A stretch of DNA of 64,000 nucleotides from Prado023 sp963736425 (GCA_963736425.1 CAVTOX010000003.1:1-64000), one strand, 5' to 3'. Counted from the stretch's first letter, positions 1 through 9,685 are shown. The notes: generated by a model from the sequence alone, not told the origin. Made by a program: numbers and translations.

Positions 1-1
1 G

Positions 2-2590
2 CCCCACGTCGACGACGCGACGGATCGGCAGAAGCGCGACGGGGTCTGCTGGGCGAACGAGGACGAGCGGTACAACAACGGCCAGGCATTCAAGATCTGC
101 GCCCGCGACGCGCGCGGGGTGATCGTGACCGTCATCGCCGACAACTACTTCGGATACTGCAAGAAGGAGGTCAAGACCCAGATCTCGTACTCGGCGAACC
201 TCTTCGGGAACGCCGAGGAGGAGCACGCCGGTGGGGCCCTGGTGTTCCCCAGCTACAACCTGGGCCAGGAGTACACCGAGAACCAGTGCGGCGACTCCTA
301 CACCCTCGCCCAGGTCCTCGAGCGCGACCCCGAGCGGTTCGCGGTGCAGGCCGAGGGCCATGCCATCGATCTCGAGCGGCCGCACATCGTGCTCGTCCCC
401 GGTGGAGCGCGCTACTCGTTGCGCGACATGACCGTCTCGTGGGCCGGCGCTGATGGCCAGCGCGCCTCCATCGCGCTGCGCGCCGACACGTGCTACCTGA
501 GCCCCAACGGGTACCGCGTCCAGATGCACCAGCAGCCCTACGACCAGACCACGTGGAACCTGACCGGGACGGTGGCAGTGGCGACCTCGTGCCACAAGCC
601 CGCCACGGTGTCCGGCGGCGGCAAGTCGGAGATCTCCAAGGCGATCACCGACGCGTTCATCTACGGGTCGGCCTACGTCGCGGACTTCGACGACGACATG
701 GACCGCGTCGCCGCGATCCTCGACCGGGACTACGCCCAGCGGTTCCTCGACCCCACCCGCAACGGCCAGGACCACCGCCGCATCCTGTCCGGGGACCGCT
801 CGATCGGGTCGGTGATCAAGCTGCTGACCCCGTCGCCGGGCGTGTACTCCGCTGAGCACAACGCGTGGCTGGACCGCATCCCGGTCCACATCAAGGAGCT
901 CGTCTACGTGATCAAGCGCGCGTACCGTCCGGAGTGGGGCGAGGACTGGCGCAGCCACTTCAGCGTCGTGATCATCAACGGACGGCAGGGCAACTCGTTG
1001 CGCCTGGACGGGACCAAGATCACTGTCAACATGCTGCGGGTCGGGTTCAACACCGACGGCTCGTGGCGGCTGTTCGGCCTGCGTCACGACTTCTCCCCGG
1101 CGACCAAGGTCCAGACCCAGGACGACATCACCGCCTCGACGGTGGTCCCCGGGTCCCAGCTGGGCCTGCGCCCGGATCGCTCCTACAAGTTGGTGGAGAA
1201 CTGCGAGAACCTGCTGTTCCAGCGCCCCGATGACGCCATCCACCGCGGGTACGACAAGCAGGCCGAGCGCGACCTGTCCTCACCCGGCACGTTCATCTCC
1301 AACTTCCAGCCGCTGACGCGCGCCGACGCCATCGCCATGCGCGACGACGCCGTGGCCTTCAGCGCATTCAGCGCCCCGATGGCGCAGATGATCAGTGACT
1401 TCGCCGACTCCCCCGAGGGCGAGGGGCCCGAGTTCTTCGTGTGCTCGGCCAACCCGCGACTGGTGGACGGCAAGCCCTCGAAGAACCCCCGCTACCTGCA
1501 GCCGCGACCGGATCGCGCCAACGCGGCAGCGACCGCAGTCGCGGAGCTGTCCTCGCGCCTGGCCCGTCGGATTCGCTGCGATGCACCCCTCATCCAGCCC
1601 GTGGACGTGGTTGCGGCAGGTCGGCGCAACAATCCGCCGGACGGCGGCGTCCCGCCGCTGTGCTCGTTCAACCCCCTGCACTTCATGGAGCTGCCCGAGC
1701 TGTTCATGGAGTTCATCTCCTCGATGACGGGCAAGTCCCCGTCCACCACCGGAGCGGGATCCGAGGGGGCGCTGACCAAGGGCCCGTTCAACGCGATGCC
1801 GGCCGTCATCGACCTGAATGCCGCGCTCCTGGCCTACGCGCTCACGCAGTACGACGGGTGGCTGTCAGCCGCCGGGTACGTCGGGCCGCAGGTGCGTGTC
1901 GACCACGACATCTCCCTGCTCATCCCGGAGACCTTCTCCCGGATGAGCCCCGAGGAGCGCGACGCCCACAACCTCATCGCTGAGGGCGCCCTGGAGAAGC
2001 TGACCGATTTCGAGCACGAGGGAGCCGTGGTCGCGGCCAGCCGGTTGGGATACCGGATCACCGAGACATTCGCCGCCAAGTACTTCGGCCGGATCTTCCT
2101 GCACCCGCACATGGTGCTCACCCCGGCGATGCTGCGCCCGGAGTTGCAGGACGCCGGGATCTTCGCCGAATCGGTCGCCACGATCGTGACGACCCATGAG
2201 CGGGTGGCGCGGTCCTACTTCGACGACGGGACCATCTCGCTGGCCGTCCCGCCGCTGCGCGCGCTGCTGGAGATCATGGCCGACGGCGCCACGGCCGAGG
2301 GCTGGACCCTCGACACTGCGCAGTTCCGGGCCATGTTCAGCCGCGAGGCCGTGCTCGCCTCCGACTGGTATGCCGCCCGGCTGGACGCGAAGCAATCGGC
2401 GGCCAGCGGACGGGCCGACGCGGGGCTCGCCGCGATCGAGAAGTTCGTGTCCACACCCGGCAACGAGGAGCCCTCCGCCCGGCTCGGCATGTCAGCGCGC
2501 GTGGCGGCCGCACAGGCCGAGGCCGGGCGCCTGTCCAGCCCACAGTTCCGCGAGCAGCTGGTCGGCACGGGGGGCAGCACGCCGCTGTGA
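2..2590 (+). CDS. Probable PPi-type phosphoenolpyruvate carboxykinase, 5' end cut by window edge
   Basis: The frame is open from base 2 with no stop, so the gene begins upstream of the window; about 863 residues are visible. An ATG at 119 is internal, because the coding-like frame continues before it. The visible part carries the stretches NYFGYCKKEVKTQISYSANL and, near base 625, a glycine-rich GGGKSEISK loop. I associate these with the large (about 1,100-residue) pyrophosphate-dependent PEP carboxykinases of propionibacteria and relatives, which interconvert oxaloacetate plus PPi with PEP, CO2 and phosphate. That would imply roughly 250-300 residues missing upstream. No signal peptide or membrane segment is seen. 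The assignment rests on recalled motifs, so the family is likely but not proven; the alternative is an uncharacterised conserved protein. Confidence 0.6.
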   Translation, partial: PHVDDATDRQKRDGVCWANEDERYNNGQAFKICARDARGVIVTVIADNYFGYCKKEVKTQISYSANLFGNAEEEHAGGALVFPSYNLGQEYTENQCGDSYTLAQVLERDPERFAVQAEGHAIDLERPHIVLVPGGARYSLRDMTVSWAGADGQRASIALRADTCYLSPNGYRVQMHQQPYDQTTWNLTGTVAVATSCHKPATVSGGGKSEISKAITDAFIYGSAYVADFDDDMDRVAAILDRDYAQRFLDPTRNGQDHRRILSGDRSIGSVIKLLTPSPGVYSAEHNAWLDRIPVHIKELVYVIKRAYRPEWGEDWRSHFSVVIINGRQGNSLRLDGTKITVNMLRVGFNTDGSWRLFGLRHDFSPATKVQTQDDITASTVVPGSQLGLRPDRSYKLVENCENLLFQRPDDAIHRGYDKQAERDLSSPGTFISNFQPLTRADAIAMRDDAVAFSAFSAPMAQMISDFADSPEGEGPEFFVCSANPRLVDGKPSKNPRYLQPRPDRANAAATAVAELSSRLARRIRCDAPLIQPVDVVAAGRRNNPPDGGVPPLCSFNPLHFMELPELFMEFISSMTGKSPSTTGAGSEGALTKGPFNAMPAVIDLNAALLAYALTQYDGWLSAAGYVGPQVRVDHDISLLIPETFSRMSPEERDAHNLIAEGALEKLTDFEHEGAVVAASRLGYRITETFAAKYFGRIFLHPHMVLTPAMLRPELQDAGIFAESVATIVTTHERVARSYFDDGTISLAVPPLRALLEIMADGATAEGWTLDTAQFRAMFSREAVLASDWYAARLDAKQSAASGRADAGLAAIEKFVSTPGNEEPSARLGMSARVAAAQAEAGRLSSPQFREQLVGTGGSTPL

Positions 2591-2666
2591 CCCGTACCCC
2601 CGAGCAACAGGAGTCCCGAACGTCACCGGAAGTACTGTGAGCTGGTCCCATCACAGCGGAGGCGAC

Positions 2667-3962
2667 ATGTCGGTGCAGGCGAGGTACGACGAGCGGCGGA
2701 TGGATCCGCCCGATGCAGTGGCCCATGTCGCCGACGGTGACACGGTCGTCCTGCCGATCGGGGCGGGCGAGGCACCGGCCCTGCTCCACGCGCTCTCCGA
2801 CCGGCGCCGCGACCTGCGTGGGGTGACGGTGTTCCAGCTCCTGCCCCTGGTGCAGGCCGCGTACTTCGACCCGGACACCACCGAGCATGTGCGGCACAGC
2901 ACGGCCTTCCTGGGTGGGACGAGCCGACCAGGGGCGAGGCAGGGCTGGGTGGACTACTGCCCGGCGCACTTCTCGGAGATCCCAGAGCTGATCCGCCGGG
3001 GCCTGCTGCCCTGCGACGTCGTGTTCGCCCGGGCCTCGGCGATGGACGAGCACGGGTACTTCTCCCTCGGGCTGTCGGCCGACTACACGATGGCCGCGAT
3101 CGAGCGGGCCCGCGTCGTGGTGCTCGAGGTGAACCCGGGCGTCCCGTTCTGCTTCGGCGACTGCCACGTGCACATCTCGCAGGTCACTGCACTGGTCGAG
3201 AGCTCCGACCCGATCGTCGAGCTGCCGCACCCGGCCCTGGGACCGGTCGAGCTGGGCATCGGTCGCTTCGTCGCCGAGCTCATCCCGGACGGCGCCACGC
3301 TGCAGATCGGCATCGGCGCGATCCCCGATGCGGTGGTGCAGCAGCTCGGGGACAAGAACGACCTCGGTGTGCACACCGAGATGTTCGGCGACGGGATCCT
3401 CTCGCTGCTCGAGGCCGGGGTGATCACCAACACCCGCAAGAACCTGCACCGCGGCAAGATGCTGGCCACGTTCGCCCTTGGCTCGCGCCACCTCTACGAG
3501 TACATGCACCGCAACCCGGCGCTCGAGATGCATCCGGTCGACGTGACCAACGACCCGTTCCTCGCAGGGCAGAACGACAACCTGCACTCGATCAACGGCA
3601 CGCTGGCCGTGGACCTCATCGGGCAGTGCGGCTCGGAGACCCTTGGCCATCTGCCGTACTCGGGCAGCGGTGGGCAGGTCGACTTCGTCCGCGCGGCGAA
3701 CCGCTCGAAGGGCGGCAAGGCGATCATCGTGGTGCCGTCCACCGCCCGCGGGGGCACCGTGTCGCGGATCGTGGCCACGCTGGCGCCCGGCACCCACGTC
3801 ACCACGGGCAAGAACGACGTGGACCACGTGGTCACCGAGTACGGGGTGGCGCAGCTGCGCGGTCGCTCGGCCCGGGAACGCGCGAGGGCGCTGATCGACA
3901 TCGCCCACCCGGACTTCCGCGACCAACTGGCTGACGATGCTGCTCGCCTGCGCGCAACCTGA
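2667..3962 (+). CDS. Acetyl-CoA hydrolase/transferase family protein (4-hydroxybutyrate CoA-transferase type)
   Basis: A 431-residue cytosolic enzyme of the family that moves CoA between acyl groups. The N-terminal half has the conserved DEHGYFSLG region. The C-terminal half has the GIGAIPDAV turn followed by HTEMFGDG, whose glutamate is the expected catalytic residue forming the glutamyl-CoA intermediate. The start is the ATG at 2667, preceded by a GGAGG-like ribosome site about five bases upstream. The frame is open further upstream, but that stretch overlaps the preceding gene and is not family-like. It follows the probable PEP carboxykinase by 76 bases on the same strand and converges on an aldehyde dehydrogenase. 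Whether the acceptor is acetate, propionate, butyrate or 4-hydroxybutyrate cannot be read here; the nearby GABA genes make a C4 acid plausible. Confidence 0.85.
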   Translation: MSVQARYDERRMDPPDAVAHVADGDTVVLPIGAGEAPALLHALSDRRRDLRGVTVFQLLPLVQAAYFDPDTTEHVRHSTAFLGGTSRPGARQGWVDYCPAHFSEIPELIRRGLLPCDVVFARASAMDEHGYFSLGLSADYTMAAIERARVVVLEVNPGVPFCFGDCHVHISQVTALVESSDPIVELPHPALGPVELGIGRFVAELIPDGATLQIGIGAIPDAVVQQLGDKNDLGVHTEMFGDGILSLLEAGVITNTRKNLHRGKMLATFALGSRHLYEYMHRNPALEMHPVDVTNDPFLAGQNDNLHSINGTLAVDLIGQCGSETLGHLPYSGSGGQVDFVRAANRSKGGKAIIVVPSTARGGTVSRIVATLAPGTHVTTGKNDVDHVVTEYGVAQLRGRSARERARALIDIAHPDFRDQLADDAARLRAT

Positions 3963-3984
3963 TCCTCAGGGTGAACCCCCCGCG

Positions 3985-5442
3985 TCAGAGCGGCAGTCCG
4001 GTGAGGACCATGACCTTCTCGTAGGTGAAGTCGGCCATCGCGGACTTCAGGCCCTCGCGGCCGAACCCGGATGCCTTCACCCCGCCGTAGGGCATCTGGT
4101 CGGCCCGGAACGAGGGGACGTCACCGATGACGACCCCGCCGACCTCGAGCTCGCTGTGCGCCCGGAACGCCGTGATCATGTTGTGCGTGAACACGCCGGT
4201 CTGCAGGCCGAAGCGCGAGTCGTTCACGGTGGCGAAGGCCTCGTCCACGCCGTCGACCGGGACGATCACCAGAACCGGACCGAAGACCTCCTCGGCGCAC
4301 ACCTTGGCATCGGCGGGGGCGTCGATCAGGACGGTCGGGGCCACGGTCGCTCCCACGCGGGTGCCGCCTGCGAGCACCCGGGCACCTGACGCGACCGCTT
4401 CGTCGATCCACGACTGGACGCGGATCGCCGCCGCCTCGTTCACCAGTGGACCCACCACGGTCTCGTCGTCCCAGGGGGAACCTGTCCGCAGGGCCTGAAC
4501 CCGCTCCACGATCATCGGTACGAGCTGGTCGACCAGGCTGCGGTCGACGATGACCCGCTGCACCGAGATGCACGACTGCCCTGCCTGGTAGTTGGCGAAC
4601 GTCGCGATCCGGGAGGCCGCCCACTCCAGGTCGGCCGGGGAGCTCCAGTCCGCGAGGACCACGGCGGCGGCGTTCCCGCCGAGCTCGAGGGTCACGTGCT
4701 TGGCCGGGACGGCCGCCTGGATCTGGTAGCCGACGACGTCCGAGCCGGTGAAGGACACGACGGGCAGCCGTGGATCCGCCACGAGCCCCGGGGCCACGTC
4801 GTTGCCGACCGGCAGGACCGACCACGCGCCTTCGGGCAGGCCGGTCTCCGCCAGGAGCTCGCCGAGCAGGAGCGCCGACAGCGGCGTGGAGGGTGCCGGC
4901 TTGATGATGATCGGTGCCCCGACAGCGATCGCCGGAGCCACCTTGTGGGAGGTCAGGTTCAGGGGGAAGTTGAACGGTGCGATCCCCAGGACCGGCCCGA
5001 TCGGGAATCGGCGCACGAGGGCTGCCCGGCCCGCCGCCGCTGGGTCGGTGTCCAGTCGCTGGAACTCGCCGTTGAAGCGCCGCGCCTCCTCGGCTGCCCA
5101 CCGGAAGGTCGATGCGACCCGGTGCGTCTCCGCTCGGGCCCACATGAGTGGCTTGCCGTTCTCGGCGGTGATCAGCCGGGCGATCTCCTCGGCGCGCTGC
5201 GTGACGCTGGTCGAGACGTGCATGAGCGCCTCGGCGCGGACAGCTGCCGGCTGGGCGGCCGTCTCGTGGCGGGCAGCCCAGGCCGCGGCAACGGCCTCCT
5301 CGACCTGACCCGCGGTCGGGACGGCGTGGCGGCCCACGACGGAGCCGTCGTACGGGTTGACGACGTCGGCGACGATGTCACTGGTCGCGGGCCGTCCGGC
5401 GATCCAGAACGGCAGGGGGGCAGGGGCGGGCACAGGCTGCAT
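3985..5442 (-). CDS. Aldehyde dehydrogenase, substrate unassigned
   Basis: A 485-residue NAD(P)-dependent aldehyde dehydrogenase. It shows the PFNFPLN Rossmann-entry motif, ELGGNAA with the general-base glutamate, GQSCISVQR with the catalytic cysteine, and EEVFGPVL near the C-terminus. I start at the ATG whose complement lies at 5440-5442, where family homology begins (MQPVPAP); the frame is open upstream to 5514 but that extension is not family-like. It is divergent from the GABA aminotransferase at 5658. This position makes succinate-semialdehyde or another omega-semialdehyde a reasonable substrate, but the GQSCISVQR form is also shared with lactaldehyde/glyceraldehyde-type members, so the substrate is left open. 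Confidence 0.85.
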   Translation of the reverse strand: MQPVPAPAPLPFWIAGRPATSDIVADVVNPYDGSVVGRHAVPTAGQVEEAVAAAWAARHETAAQPAAVRAEALMHVSTSVTQRAEEIARLITAENGKPLMWARAETHRVASTFRWAAEEARRFNGEFQRLDTDPAAAGRAALVRRFPIGPVLGIAPFNFPLNLTSHKVAPAIAVGAPIIIKPAPSTPLSALLLGELLAETGLPEGAWSVLPVGNDVAPGLVADPRLPVVSFTGSDVVGYQIQAAVPAKHVTLELGGNAAAVVLADWSSPADLEWAASRIATFANYQAGQSCISVQRVIVDRSLVDQLVPMIVERVQALRTGSPWDDETVVGPLVNEAAAIRVQSWIDEAVASGARVLAGGTRVGATVAPTVLIDAPADAKVCAEEVFGPVLVIVPVDGVDEAFATVNDSRFGLQTGVFTHNMITAFRAHSELEVGGVVIGDVPSFRADQMPYGGVKASGFGREGLKSAMADFTYEKVMVLTGLPL

Positions 5443-5657
5443 GGGGGGCAACGATACCCGGCTGAGGGCACCGGTGGCGAGGTTCGATTGCCTCCAGACA
5501 ACGAAATCCCACACTGTGGGCGCAGATCACCTTCGGATTGCTACTCCTGCAACCTCTTCAAACCACGATCCCGCATTCAGTCGAGATCGCGTCCCGCTCC
5601 GGGAACACGTACCCTGTTCTCGGACCCTCGCCCCCTCGCCCCCCAGGGAGAACGCCC

Positions 5658-7010
5658 ATGAGCATCGACGTTGCCGTGACCACCGGCGGACCCACGCTCC
5701 CCCAGGAGCGCCGGCTGGTCACCGCCATCCCCGGGCCCCGCAGCATCGAGCTGCAGGAGCGTCGCACCCGGGCCGTATCGGCCGGGGTCGGCGGCACCCT
5801 TCCGGTGTACATCGTCGCGGCCGGCGGTGGCGTGCTGCTCGACGTGGACGGCAACTCCCTGATCGACATGGGCTCGGGCATCGCGGTGACCACTGTGGGC
5901 AACTCAGCACCCAAGGTCGTGGAGAACGTGCAGCGGCAGGTGGCCGAGTTCACCCACACCTGCTTCATGGTCACGCCCTATGAGTCCTACGTCGCAGTCT
6001 GTGAGGCGCTCAACGAGCTGGCCCCGGGCGACCACGTCAAGCGCTCAGCGCTGTTCAACTCCGGGGCCGAGGCCGTGGAGAACGCCGTGAAGATCGCCCG
6101 GGCCTACACCCACCGCCAGGCGATCGTCGTGTTCGAGCACGGCTACCACGGCCGCACCAACCTGACGATGGGCCTGACCGCGAAGAACATGCCCTACAAG
6201 CACTCCTTCGGCCCGTTCGCCCCGGAGATCTACCGCGTGCCTCTGAGCTACCCCTTCCGCGATGGGTTCACCGGGGCAGAGGCGGCAGCGCACGCCATCA
6301 GTCGGATCGACAAGGAGATCGGCGCGGAGAACGTCGCAGCGATCATCATCGAGCCGATCGCCGGGGAGGGCGGGTTCATCGTCCCGGCGGAGGGCTTCCT
6401 GCCCGAGCTGGTCGAGTTCGCCCGCGCGAACGGGATCGTGTTCGTGGCCGACGAGATCCAGACGGGATTCTGCCGCACGGGTGACTGGTTCGCGTGCGAT
6501 CACGAGGGCGTCATCCCGGACCTGATCACCACCGCCAAGGGCATCGCCGGTGGGCTTCCGCTGGCTGCGGTCACCGGCCGCGCCGAGATCATGGACGCCG
6601 TGCACGTCGGCGGGCTCGGCGGCACGTACGGCGGCAACCCGGTGGCCTGCGCGGCTGCGCTGGGATCGATCGCCGAGATGCGTGAGGGCGACCTCAACGC
6701 GACAGCGCGACGAATCGGCGAGGTCATGGTCCCGCGACTCCAGTCGCTGGCCGAGCGCACGGGCCGCATCGGCGACGTGCGCGGCCGTGGCGCGATGATC
6801 GCCGTCGAGGTCGTGGTGCCGGGCACCAGCGAAGCCGATGCCGCCTCGACCGCCGCGGTCGCGAGGGCCTGCCACGCCGCGGGAGTCGTGGTCCTGACTG
6901 CCGGGACCTACGGCAACGTGCTGCGCTTCCTGCCCCCGCTGAGCATGCCCGAGCACCTGCTCGATGAGGCGCTGACGGTCATCGAGCAGGCGTTCGACTC
7001 ACTGGGGTAG
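5658..7010 (+). CDS. gabT: 4-aminobutyrate aminotransferase
   Basis: A 450-residue class-III PLP aminotransferase that transfers the amino group of GABA (or 5-aminovalerate) to 2-oxoglutarate, giving succinate semialdehyde (or glutarate semialdehyde) and glutamate. Visible features are the GYHGRTN cofactor-binding motif, EPIAGEGGF, the VADEIQTGF aspartate that contacts the pyridine nitrogen, and TTAKGIAGG with the Schiff-base lysine. The ATG at 5658 sits eight bases after AGGGAG; the open frame upstream is noncoding in character. It is divergent from an aldehyde dehydrogenase that could oxidise its product. Length is normal for GabT. It is intact, unlike the second class-III aminotransferase at 26.8 kb. 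Confidence 0.9.
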   Translation: MSIDVAVTTGGPTLPQERRLVTAIPGPRSIELQERRTRAVSAGVGGTLPVYIVAAGGGVLLDVDGNSLIDMGSGIAVTTVGNSAPKVVENVQRQVAEFTHTCFMVTPYESYVAVCEALNELAPGDHVKRSALFNSGAEAVENAVKIARAYTHRQAIVVFEHGYHGRTNLTMGLTAKNMPYKHSFGPFAPEIYRVPLSYPFRDGFTGAEAAAHAISRIDKEIGAENVAAIIIEPIAGEGGFIVPAEGFLPELVEFARANGIVFVADEIQTGFCRTGDWFACDHEGVIPDLITTAKGIAGGLPLAAVTGRAEIMDAVHVGGLGGTYGGNPVACAAALGSIAEMREGDLNATARRIGEVMVPRLQSLAERTGRIGDVRGRGAMIAVEVVVPGTSEADAASTAAVARACHAAGVVVLTAGTYGNVLRFLPPLSMPEHLLDEALTVIEQAFDSLG

Positions 7011-7048
7011 TCCAGGCCCCGGAACACCCCACGACGGACCCGGGGCGC

Positions 7049-8270
7049 TCACGCCGTCGGGGTGCGCTCCTGCACGACCCAGTTCTCTCCGTAACCGTCG
7101 CGGAGAAGATCGAGGAAGGGCCCGGGCGCGAAGGACTCCGGGCCGATGACTCCTGCGCCGTCCCAGGCACCGGACGCGAGCAGCTCGAGGGCGACCACCG
7201 GGTTCATCGCGGTCTGCCACACGACGGCCTGGGCGCCGTACTCAGCCATCGTCCACTCGTTGTCCGACACGTGGTAGATGTACACCTCGCGGGGAGCACC
7301 GTCCTTGCCCGTGCCCGTGACCCACAGTCCGGCACAGGTCTTGCCGGTCATCTTGTCGCCGAGGGTGAGCGGGTCCGGCAGGCAGGCAGCCACGACGTCG
7401 CGGGGCGATACCTTGTGCCCCCGCACCGTCACCGGCTCGGTGCGGTCCAGGCCCAGCTTGTTCAGCGTCGCGCAGGACCTCGATGAACTCATCGCCGAGG
7501 CCGAACTTGAACGTCACACGCCTGGCGTCGATGGCGCGCGGCATCAGCACCACCTCCTCGTGCTCGACATTCACGCACTCGACCGGGCCGATCCCCTCGG
7601 GGAAGTCGAACACCTCGGGCTCGCTGAACGGCTCGGTGGTGAAGAAGCCGCGCTCCTTCTCCCAGATCAGCGGCGGGTTCAGGCACTCCTCGATGGTGGT
7701 CCAGATCGAGAACGACGGGGCGAAGTCGTAGCCGTGCACCACGAGGTTGGACGCGTCACGCACTCCGAGCTCGTCGATCTCGCTGAACAGCTCCTCAGCC
7801 GCGTGGCGGGCGAACACGTTGACCAGACCCGGCTCCACGCCCATGCCGACGAGCGCGAGCTGGCCGTTGGCCACCCACTGGTCGTGATGGGCGAACTGCT
7901 CGTCGCCGAGCATGACGCCGGGGAGCGCGAAGGGCTGCTCGGGGTGCCGGGACGACAGGCTCATTGCCGTGTCCATGTAGTGCGCCCCGGAGAGGAAAGC
8001 GCCCTCGAACACGCTGAGCACGTAGCGCGGGTCGACCGCGTTGAGGACGTGGGTGATCGCGTTCGCACGGCACAGCTCGGCCACCGCATGGGCGTCACCG
8101 GCGTCGATCCGGGCCGCGGCGAACCGCGGGTCGTCGATCCGGGCCACGAGCGCCTCGGCGCGGGCCTGGTCGTAGTCGGCGATCAGCCAGGACTCGAAGA
8201 AGTCACGACGGGCCGCGATCAGTGCAGCGGAGGATCCGACGCCTCCGGCGCCTACAACGAGGACTCGCAT
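7049..8270 (-). CDS. Saccharopine dehydrogenase-like NAD(P) oxidoreductase, interrupted by one frameshift
   Basis: The N-terminus MRVLVVGAGGVGSS is a Rossmann dinucleotide site. The body (GMGVEPGLVNVFARH and the region after it) is typical of saccharopine-dehydrogenase-like reductases. As written, the frame breaks near 7468-7473 inside a GCGCG run. Removing one base joins FIEVLR to TLNKLGLD and gives a 406-residue protein with no internal stop. The start ATG at 8268-8270 has AAGGAG seven bases upstream. It is divergent from the MarR gene at 8376, with operator-like repeats between, so the MarR protein may control it. Nearby genes suggest a role with lysine- or polyamine-derived imines, but neither substrate nor direction can be read. 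The break is probably a sequence error (see findings). Confidence 0.75.
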
Positions 8271-8321
8271 GGTGAACTCCTTGCCGATGAGCCGCTCCCG
8301 CAGGTCGGGGCTCGGCTGGTA

Positions 8322-8376
8322 TCTCGACGTCGAGACTATCCAGTAAGGCACTTATGTATCTGGTAAGGTACTTATA
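8322..8376. promoter_or_regulatory. Palindrome plus tandem 20-bp repeats between divergent genes (probable MarR operator)
   Basis: A perfect 14-bp palindrome, TCTCGACGTCGAGA, lies at 8322-8335. It is followed by two directly repeated 20-bp units (8337-8356 and 8357-8376), identical at 16 of 20 positions. Each unit contains the small inverted repeat TAAGnnnCTTA. The second unit reaches the ATG of the MarR gene. Placement between a MarR regulator and the divergent dehydrogenase fits autorepression and control of the neighbour. This is inference from symmetry and position. Confidence 0.6.
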
Positions 8377-8933
8377 TGCCCGTTTCTGACGACCGCGCAT
8401 TCACGGTCAACATCCTTGGCACACTGGCACAGACGATCGTGGATCGCCAGTCGATCGGGATGGAGGCCGTCGCCGGGTTCGGGGGCAACGCGCCCGCTGC
8501 CCTGATCACGCTGAGGTTCTACCCTGAGCGACCGATCTCCTTCCTGGCGCACAAGCTGCGCATCAGTCACCCCGGCGCCGTGCAACTGGTGGATCGCCTC
8601 GCTGCGGCGGGCCTGGTCGAGCGCGTCATGGCCATCGATGGGAGGTCCCGGCACGTGGTTCTCACTGAGCAGGGTGAGACGATCGCCGCCGCAGTGCTGG
8701 CGCAGCGGCGGCGCGTTCTCGAGCGAGCCCTGTCAGCCCTGGACGACGAGGCCTGTCGCGCGATGTCCTCGACCCTGTCCACGATGCTCGAGGCCCTGAC
8801 CGATGATCTGCTGACCTCCGAGTTCATGTGCCGGATGTGCGACGAGCTGGCCTGTCCGGACGCCCGGTGCCCCGTGGAGCGCGCCGAGCCTGCGCCCACC
8901 GACCGAAAGGGCACCGGCTACGGGGTGCGTTGA
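8376..8933 (+). CDS. MarR-family winged-helix regulator with C-terminal cysteine cluster
   Basis: A 185-residue cytosolic repressor-type protein. The winged-helix part shows FLAHKLRISHPGAVQLVDRL (recognition helix region) and DGRSRHVVLTEQG (wing). The C-terminal tail carries CRMCDELACPDARCP, four cysteines that could bind a metal or sense thiol oxidation; most MarR proteins lack this. The ATG at 8376 directly follows two tandem operator-like repeats, and GGTAAGG lies within reach as a ribosome site. It is divergent from the saccharopine-dehydrogenase-like gene, the most likely target. The ligand is unknown. Confidence 0.85.
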   Translation: MPVSDDRAFTVNILGTLAQTIVDRQSIGMEAVAGFGGNAPAALITLRFYPERPISFLAHKLRISHPGAVQLVDRLAAAGLVERVMAIDGRSRHVVLTEQGETIAAAVLAQRRRVLERALSALDDEACRAMSSTLSTMLEALTDDLLTSEFMCRMCDELACPDARCPVERAEPAPTDRKGTGYGVR

Positions 8934-9007
8934 CCGCCTTGCGCTGCACCGCCCCGCAGCCGTCCGCCATCATGCATGCCTGGCCACGGCTGGCTAGCGT
9001 TCCGGGT

Positions 9008-9685
9008 GTGACCACAACCGGAACGGCCGCCTCAGCCACCGCCGTCGGCCGCCAGCGCACGGCGTGGGCGGTGGTTGGCGTCTCGTGGGGGGCCTACCTG
9101 GTCATGGAGGTGACGGGTTTCGACGGCCCCGTGCGGACGGTCGTCAAGGGAACCCTGATGGCCACCCTCCTGGCCTGGGTCCTCGTCGCGCTCGGCTCCC
9201 GTGCGCCGCGGTGGCTCGTCGCCGGTCTGGCCTTCGCCCTGCTCGGCGACGTGCTGCTCGACATCAGGTTCGAAGTCGGAATGGTCGGCTTCCTCGTGAT
9301 GCAGCTGTGCTACATCGCGGGCTTCCTCGGTCTCGGCGCCTGGGCAGGGTTGAGGGCGCGGTGGCCCATCGGCGTGACGTACCTGCTCGTGGGCGTTGGC
9401 GCGAACGTGGCCCTGGGGCCCCACCTGGGGGCGCTGGCCATCCCGGTTGTCATCTACAGCACGGCCATCCTCACGATGGCAGCCCTGGCCTGCGGAGTCG
9501 GCGACAGGGTCGGAGTCGGCGCCGCCCTCTTCGTCATCTCCGACGCGCTGATCGGCGTCGACAAGGCCGGAGCTGGATTCCCTGGGCGAGGTCTCGTCGT
9601 GCTTGTCACCTACCTGGCCGCGCAGTACCTCATCGCCACCGGGTGGGCACGCCGGGTCGACCCGGACGTCCTCGTACCCATCTGA
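9008..9685 (+). CDS. YhhN family membrane protein (lysoplasmalogenase-like)
   Basis: About 225 residues with roughly seven to eight hydrophobic segments. The conserved GLAFALLGDVLLD and FVISDALIG motifs place it in the YhhN/TMEM86 family, whose animal members hydrolyse the vinyl-ether bond of lysoplasmalogen; bacterial roles are poorly defined. The start is uncertain: I take the GTG at 9008, which gives the usual family length, while an in-frame ATG at 8972 would add 12 residues. Neither has a convincing ribosome site. It follows the MarR gene by 74 bases on the same strand and may be co-transcribed. Confidence 0.75.
   Translation: MTTTGTAASATAVGRQRTAWAVVGVSWGAYLVMEVTGFDGPVRTVVKGTLMATLLAWVLVALGSRAPRWLVAGLAFALLGDVLLDIRFEVGMVGFLVMQLCYIAGFLGLGAWAGLRARWPIGVTYLLVGVGANVALGPHLGALAIPVVIYSTAILTMAALACGVGDRVGVGAALFVISDALIGVDKAGAGFPGRGLVVLVTYLAAQYLIATGWARRVDPDVLVPI

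Noticed and set aside
2337..3926. A 529-residue open frame antisense to the CoA-transferase gene
   Set aside because: High GC content leaves long open frames opposite real genes; its composition is Arg/His/Val-rich, no motif is present, and the opposite strand has a complete enzyme with a ribosome site.
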